Assembly (NCBI GenBank): GCA_023429275.1
Contig: JAEYWB010000930.1
Span: 1-9,247 of the forward strand
Source: Planctomycetota bacterium
Lineage (GTDB): Bacteria; Planctomycetota; Planctomycetia; Planctomycetales; Planctomycetaceae
Reading direction: 5' to 3'
Length of the DNA stretch: 9,247 nucleotides
Shown here: one piece after another, positions 5,860 through 9,247 of the stretch
Position numbering within the stretch: the stretch's first letter is position 1
Layout of the letters: every line of letters starts with the position of its first letter
The notes under the pieces: generated by a model
The model's input: the letters and a program-made list of their open reading frames with translations, nothing else
What the model was told of the DNA's origin: nothing
Database searches by the model: none
Translations under genes and position numbers: made by a program

Positions 5860-7056
5860 ATGGATCGCCCGGCCGGGGCTCGCCCGAACGCCTTCCTGAT
5901 TACGCTCGCCTTCATCGGCTTCGTCAGCCTCGGGCTGCCGGACGCCGTGACCGGCGTCGCCTGGCCCTCGGTGCGAGACACCTTCGGGCTCCGCCAGGGG
6001 GCCGTCGGCCTCGTCATGGTGGTCTCGGGACTCGGCTACCTGCTCAGCAGTTTCCTGGCCGGGCGGTTGATGCACGCCTTCGGAATCGGGCTCATTCTCG
6101 CGTCGAGCACCGCGCTCGTGGCGGCATCCATGTACGGATTCGCCTTCTCGCCGATCTGGGCGCTGTTCGTCTTCTGCGGATGCCTGCACGGGCTCGGCTC
6201 CGGCGCGATCGACTCCGGCCTCAACGGGTATGCGGCCCACCACCTGCCGACCCGCTACCTGATCTGGCTGCACGCCTGCTACTGCCTCGGGGCGCTCATC
6301 GGGCCGATCCTGAAGTCGACAATCCTTTCGAGCGGCCGGCCATACAGCGTCGGGTACTCGTCCGTCGGCGCAACGATGATGGCGATGGCCGTTCTCTTCC
6401 TGATGACGTACCGGTCCTGGGGCGAAGCGGTTTCCACGCCCCCCTCCGAGCCGACCGCATCGCCGATCGGAACGGGAGCGGCTCTGCGGAACCGCTCGGT
6501 TCAGCTCCAGATGGCGGTTTTCTTCCTCTACACGGGACTCGAGGTGACGCTCAGCCAGTGGACGTACACGGTCCTCACCGAGTCACGGCAGGTCAGTCCA
6601 AGAGCCGCGGGACTGGCGGTCGGGATCTACTGGGGATGTCTCGGTGTGGGACGGGTGCTGTCCGGCTTCATTGCCGACCGGTTCGGAGTCGATCGGCTCC
6701 TGCGGTATTGCCTGCTGGCCGCCGCCACGGGGGCGATCCTGTTCGCCTCGCGAATCTCGATCGACGCCGCTTTCCTGGGAGTTTCACTCGCCGGCTTCGG
6801 CCTGGCCCCGGTCTTTCCCTGCCTGATGTCGCGGACCCCGCGACGGCTGGGGACGCAGTTGTCGACCCACGCCATCGGCTTCCAGGTCGGCTCCGCCATG
6901 ATCGGCGCCGCGGCCGTCCCCGGGACACTGGGAGTCCTGGCGGGAAGGGTCTGCCTGGAGTCCGTTCCCATCGGTGCCGCGCTCCTGTTCATTCTCCTGG
7001 CAGTGCTCCACGAGAAGCTCCTTCGCCGGCCCGATGTCGGCATCGCGCCGGAATGA
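5860..7056 (+). CDS. MFS transporter, fucose-permease-like
   Basis: A 398-residue integral membrane protein of the major facilitator superfamily, close to the usual 400 residues and consistent with 12 membrane helices. The first helix carries SLGLPDAVTGVAWPSVRDTFG (residues 23-43). Helix 4 has HGLGSGAIDSGLNGYAA (110-126), followed by WLHACYCLGALIGP (136-149). These three blocks are characteristic of the fucose permease-like (FHS) branch. The second half starts near residue 215 after a short polar linker, and GRVLSGFIADRFG (264-276) is the MFS motif A equivalent between helices 8 and 9. A sugar or other small polar solute, carried with protons, is the usual cargo of this branch; the actual substrate cannot be read from sequence. 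The start is ATG 5860, supported by AAGGGA 9 nt upstream. It appears to be a single-gene unit, followed 25 bp later by a very large hairpin. Confidence 0.9.
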   Translation: MDRPAGARPNAFLITLAFIGFVSLGLPDAVTGVAWPSVRDTFGLRQGAVGLVMVVSGLGYLLSSFLAGRLMHAFGIGLILASSTALVAASMYGFAFSPIWALFVFCGCLHGLGSGAIDSGLNGYAAHHLPTRYLIWLHACYCLGALIGPILKSTILSSGRPYSVGYSSVGATMMAMAVLFLMTYRSWGEAVSTPPSEPTASPIGTGAALRNRSVQLQMAVFFLYTGLEVTLSQWTYTVLTESRQVSPRAAGLAVGIYWGCLGVGRVLSGFIADRFGVDRLLRYCLLAAATGAILFASRISIDAAFLGVSLAGFGLAPVFPCLMSRTPRRLGTQLSTHAIGFQVGSAMIGAAAVPGTLGVLAGRVCLESVPIGAALLFILLAVLHEKLLRRPDVGIAPE

Positions 7057-7081
7057 TTCCGAGTCACAAATGGGCGCTCGA

Positions 7082-7177
7082 TTCGCCGGCACGCGCTGGC
7101 GTCCGGTTCAGGCCACGATCCGCGTCCCGATCGATCGCAGCCGCATCGAAAGCCGGACGCCAGCGCGGGCCGGCGGA
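7082..7177. repeat. Long near-perfect inverted repeat (REP/MITE-like hairpin) after the MFS gene
   Basis: A 15-bp perfect stem, CGCGCTGGCGTCCGG (7092-7106) with its complement at 7153-7167, is extended outward past one A/G mismatch by 7 more pairs (7084-7090/7169-7175) and two further pairs (7082-7083/7176-7177, one of them a wobble). It is extended inward by a G-T wobble and one A-T pair (7107-7108/7151-7152). That is about 26 pairs around a 42-base loop (7109-7150). No T-tract follows, so it is not a simple terminator. Size, symmetry and intergenic position suggest a dispersed palindromic repeat. It may also protect or end the transporter mRNA. Confidence 0.75.
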
Positions 7178-7198
7178 CGAGTTCGCCCTGAAATTTCC

Positions 7199-7277
7199 AG
7201 CCTCCAGCACCTGCGGCTCTGCCGAGCACGCTACCGGCCCCGGCTCGAAGGACGTAAGCTCGATGCCACTGGAGGCT
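7199..7277 (+). repeat. 9-bp inverted repeat in the leader of the PDZ protein gene
   Basis: AGCCTCCAG (7199-7207) and CTGGAGGCT (7269-7277) are exact reverse complements separated by 61 bases, ending 34 bp before the ATG at 7312. In an mRNA starting upstream they could close a structured 5' leader. The inner sequence has only short possible stems, so no known riboswitch class is suggested. Confidence 0.4.
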
Positions 7278-7311
7278 CGGGACGGTCGAGTCGAGTTCGA
7301 GGGCTCATCCC

Positions 7312-8214
7312 ATGCGATGTCTTCTTGCGGCCTGTGTCCTTTTGTTGTGCGGCGCTGCGCGGGCCGAGGAGCCGGCGACACGTAAGACCCACGCCGACAT
7401 CCACTCCGCACTGAAGAAGCAGTGGGAGCGATCGATCCAGCCGTTTACGATCACAGACATCGACCTCAAGGAGAGAGCCAGTCTCCGCAAGCTGCCCCTC
7501 CCCCCGGGCGAGAATCTCTACGTTTCGGGAAGCCTCACCGGTGACCGCCCCTTCGACGATGGATGCGTGATCCGCGAGATCGACGGCAGGAAGATGACCG
7601 ATGCCAGGCGGCTCAAGGAGACGATGGCCGCCTTTCAGCCCGGCCAGACCGTGAAGCTCGAAGTTCTGGTCTTCCGGAACTCGACCTCCAAACCCCGCAA
7701 GCCGAACCGCTGGGAGCGGGAGAAGACCGAAATCACGATCCACGGAGTGTGGGAGTTCATCGAAAGCCAGGTCGAACGCCGGACCGACCCGGCCGACCAG
7801 TCCGACTGGATCGAGCCGAAAGGGGCGCCGCTCCATCCCCTGCAGCTCTCCGTTCATCGCAAGCCGGGCGTCAAGGTCCCCAGGCTCGTCCTGCGGCTCA
7901 CGGAGACCGGCGAGAATGAAGTCTCACCCGACCGCTTCAAGATTTCCTTCGACACCGAGGCCTTCGAGATTCGGGCGAGGAAGGGAAACACCGTTCGCGG
8001 TCGCCGCGACGGCGTCGCAACCGAGACGGCGGAGTTCGACATCTCCGAGTGGCCGGACCTGATCGACGTCTTCCTCGAAAGCAAGCTCGAGGGGCGAAAC
8101 ACCGTCCGGTTCTTCAGGAACGAGGTCGACGACGTCGCCTTGATCGATCCCGAGCACCTTCTCGCGAATCGCGCGATCATTCACGCGTACTACGCCGAAC
8201 GGCTCGGCCGCTGA
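7312..8214 (+). CDS. Secreted PDZ-domain protein of unknown function
   Basis: A 300-residue exported protein. Residues 1-18 are a Sec signal peptide (MRCLLAACVLLLCGAARA, cleavage before EE). The cysteine at 13 is not in a lipobox, so a free periplasmic protein is likelier than a lipoprotein. Residues about 60-122 look like a PDZ domain: VSGSLTGDRPFDDGCVIREI followed by DGRKM, RLKETMAAFQPGQTVKLEVL and a final strand, the pattern of PDZ domains in bacterial proteases that bind protein C-termini. No protease catalytic motif is present. Residues about 150-300 are mostly strand-forming, of no family I recognise. The start is ATG 7312, with GAGGG 8 nt upstream. It converges with the trypsin-like protease gene, with only 21 bp between stops, suggesting (by position only) that it may present substrates to or modulate a protease. 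Confidence 0.82.
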   Translation: MRCLLAACVLLLCGAARAEEPATRKTHADIHSALKKQWERSIQPFTITDIDLKERASLRKLPLPPGENLYVSGSLTGDRPFDDGCVIREIDGRKMTDARRLKETMAAFQPGQTVKLEVLVFRNSTSKPRKPNRWEREKTEITIHGVWEFIESQVERRTDPADQSDWIEPKGAPLHPLQLSVHRKPGVKVPRLVLRLTETGENEVSPDRFKISFDTEAFEIRARKGNTVRGRRDGVATETAEFDISEWPDLIDVFLESKLEGRNTVRFFRNEVDDVALIDPEHLLANRAIIHAYYAERLGR

Positions 8215-8235
8215 TTTGCCACGCCGCGTCGTCAG

Positions 8236-9048
8236 CTATTGCGGTTTGGAGTCGGTCCCCTTCGCAGCGACTTCGATCGTCTCCCGGACGAACTGGGCAT
8301 GCAGCACGATCCCGATCCCCAGGGGGTGATGCGTCGCCCGCTCCTCGAACTCCGTCTCGACCTTCTCGACGTGGCGGTACTGGCCGACACCGATCCCGAT
8401 GATCAGGGGATGTCCCTCTTTCCCCTCGACGAACACGGGACCGCCGCTGTCACCGCTGAACGCCGTCACATCCGCGAGAAAGGTGTGATACCGCGCAACC
8501 GGGACGAACGGATGACTGGCGATGATCCCCTGCCGGGCCACGGCAAACCCCGCTTCGTTCGCTTCGAACCGCTGCGGGTAAGACAGGGCGAAGACCTGGC
8601 TGCAGATGTGCAGTCCCGACTTCGTGAGTCCCTCTTCGTCGGCCAGCGTCGACATTGGCAACGCCGCCGCCGGAACAGGCAGTTTCCCGGCAAGGCGCAG
8701 CACCACGGCATCTTCCGTCGGATGCTTCCGCCAGAGGGGCTGATCCTGGCGCCGGACCGCAATCGTGTGATCGTGCCGGGCGTACGAGCCATCCTCGCGC
8801 CGCTCCCGGAGCACCAGGATCGCCGTCTCCCCCTTCGTCCCTTCCAGGACGTGGCCCGCCGTCACGAGGTAGACCGAGTCATCCTCCGGAGACTGGTCGC
8901 GCCGAACCAGGAAGCAGGTGGCGGTCGAGTCGGGATGAAACAGCTTGAATGTCGCGTCGAGAGTCTCGGTGGCGAAATCCCCTCCCCGGGCTGCGTCCGC
9001 GTACGCTGTGAACAATCCCAGGAGAGCGGCGAGAACGAGAGATTTCAT
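8236..9048 (-). CDS. Secreted trypsin-like serine protease (S1 fold) without PDZ domain
   Basis: A 270-residue exported protease. Residues 1-20 are a Sec signal peptide (MKSLVLAALLGLFTAYADAA). The catalytic triad is complete: H66 in TAGHV (62-67), D113 in EDAVVLRL (112-119), S201 in GDSGGPV (199-205). After the second barrel the chain ends with a short tail, and no PDZ domain follows, unlike HtrA/Deg proteases. Only C45 and C149 are present in the mature chain. Likely cleaves proteins or itself in the periplasm; the specificity is unknown. The ATG at 9048 has no visible Shine-Dalgarno but shares a base with the stop of a possible 34-codon leader frame (TGATG), so translation may be coupled. 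Converges with the PDZ-domain gene. Confidence 0.9.
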   Translation of the reverse strand: MKSLVLAALLGLFTAYADAARGGDFATETLDATFKLFHPDSTATCFLVRRDQSPEDDSVYLVTAGHVLEGTKGETAILVLRERREDGSYARHDHTIAVRRQDQPLWRKHPTEDAVVLRLAGKLPVPAAALPMSTLADEEGLTKSGLHICSQVFALSYPQRFEANEAGFAVARQGIIASHPFVPVARYHTFLADVTAFSGDSGGPVFVEGKEGHPLIIGIGVGQYRHVEKVETEFEERATHHPLGIGIVLHAQFVRETIEVAAKGTDSKPQ

Positions 9049-9152
9049 CAGCAGGTTCGCTCGGGAAATGAGCCGGGATCCGCTGTGAAGAAGACCGTCA
9101 CCAGGCAGCCCGAATTGCGGAGGCCGGACAGCGAACGATAACGCGGAGCCAC
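9048..9152 (-). CDS. Possible 34-residue leader peptide coupled to the protease gene
   Basis: On the minus strand a full-consensus ribosome site, AAGGAGGT, ends 9 nt before a GTG at 9152. The frame stays open for 34 codons and stops at TGA 9048-9050, sharing its A with the protease ATG (TGATG). The translation starts MAPRYRSLSGLRNSGCLVTV and matches no family I know. Third-position G/C is about 70 percent, so codon use neither proves nor excludes it. A competing frame from an ATG at 9175 gives 25 residues but ignores the ribosome site. The consensus site could be fortuitous, since it also forms an inverted repeat with the one on the other strand. Confidence 0.3.
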   Translation of the reverse strand: MAPRYRSLSGLRNSGCLVTVFFTADPGSFPERTC

Positions 9153-9164
9153 CGCGGAGGCACC
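9143..9164. repeat. Tandem 11-bp repeat
   Basis: GCGGAGCCACC (9143-9153) is followed directly by GCGGAGGCACC (9154-9164), differing at one base. It abuts the anti-Shine-Dalgarno-like sequence in the divergent region upstream of the protease and of the gene starting at 9228. It may be a short duplication or a paired protein-binding site. Confidence 0.4.
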
Positions 9165-9219
9165 TCCTTCGTCATCACGGCGGGCAGAAGCCCGGAACGC
9201 CGTTCAAGCAAGAAGGAGG
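9163..9219 (+). promoter_or_regulatory. Leader able to mask the ribosome binding site of the gene at 9228
   Basis: CCTCCTTC (9163-9170) is the exact complement of GAAGGAGG (9212-9219), the ribosome binding site of the next gene. The bases between can form a second stem (ACGGCG 9177-9182 with CGCCGT 9198-9203; alternatively GGGC/GCCC around AGAA at 9182-9193). A transcript starting upstream of 9163 could therefore hide its own ribosome site in an 8-bp helix. Because the repeat is inverted, the same helix would mask the consensus site on the minus strand. Confidence 0.4.
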
Positions 9220-9227
9220 CGGCCCCC

Positions 9228-9247
9228 ATGCGCTCCGGCGCCCGGAG
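9228..9247 (+). CDS. 5' end of a plus-strand gene (runs off the window)
   Basis: ATG at 9228 is preceded by AAGGAGG (9213-9219) with an 8-nt gap, the strongest ribosome binding site on the plus strand of the window. Only six full codons are visible (M-R-S-G-A-R), so no function can be assigned. It diverges from the protease gene (or its possible leader frame). Seen: ribosome site and open start. Confidence 0.6.

Noticed and set aside
8239..9141. 300-residue plus-strand frame opposite the protease
   Set aside because: The minus strand shows a signal peptide and complete His-Asp-Ser triad; the plus frame has no domain.
1..9247. CRISPR array, transposase, toxin-antitoxin or phage genes
   Set aside because: No regularly spaced repeats, transposase motifs or phage structural genes were seen in any frame.

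Overview
The window is GC-rich, densely coded chromosomal DNA. It most likely comes from a planctomycete of the Planctomycetaceae type. The best taxonomic marker is the lysine-rich 'small basic protein' at 1640-1921, a family I know from the Planctomycetes/Verrucomicrobia/Chlamydiae group. The many Sec or Tat secreted proteins and the long single-gene transcription units fit the same picture. No tRNA, rRNA, insertion sequence, phage gene or CRISPR array was found.

Layout, left to right. (1) Positions 1-81 hold only the start of a minus-strand gene for an exported protein. It diverges from a YkgJ-type cysteine-cluster protein (263-1522, +) across a 181-bp control region that contains a direct repeat and a palindrome. 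(2) The YkgJ gene converges on the small basic protein gene (1640-1921, -), and two compact hairpins lie between them; one is a textbook terminator for the minus strand. (3) A Tat-exported metallophosphoesterase (2078-2980, -) lies upstream of the small basic protein gene. (4) About 600 bp without a convincing gene follow (2981-3584), containing a strong 9-bp hairpin. (5) A membrane-anchored family 2 glycosyltransferase (3585-4871, +) and a DUF2334 polysaccharide-deacetylase-like protein (4777-5526, -) converge and overlap by 95 bp at their 3' ends. (6) An MFS transporter resembling fucose permeases (5860-7056, +) is followed by a 96-bp near-perfect inverted repeat and preceded by a weaker sequence related to it. 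(7) A secreted PDZ-domain protein (7312-8214, +) converges on a secreted trypsin-like protease (8236-9048, -). (8) At the right edge a plus-strand gene starts at 9228 with a consensus ribosome binding site, and its leader can fold so as to mask that site.

Genes are mostly single or in small groups of alternating strand, so no large operon or defence/mobile system is visible. Plausible functional pairs are the glycosyltransferase with the deacetylase-like protein (surface or lipid-linked sugar chemistry) and the PDZ protein with the trypsin-like protease (the two halves of an HtrA-like architecture on separate chains). Both pairings are inferred from position only. The parts that known families do not explain are the long hairpin at 7082-7177 and the paired Shine-Dalgarno inverted repeat near 9163-9219.
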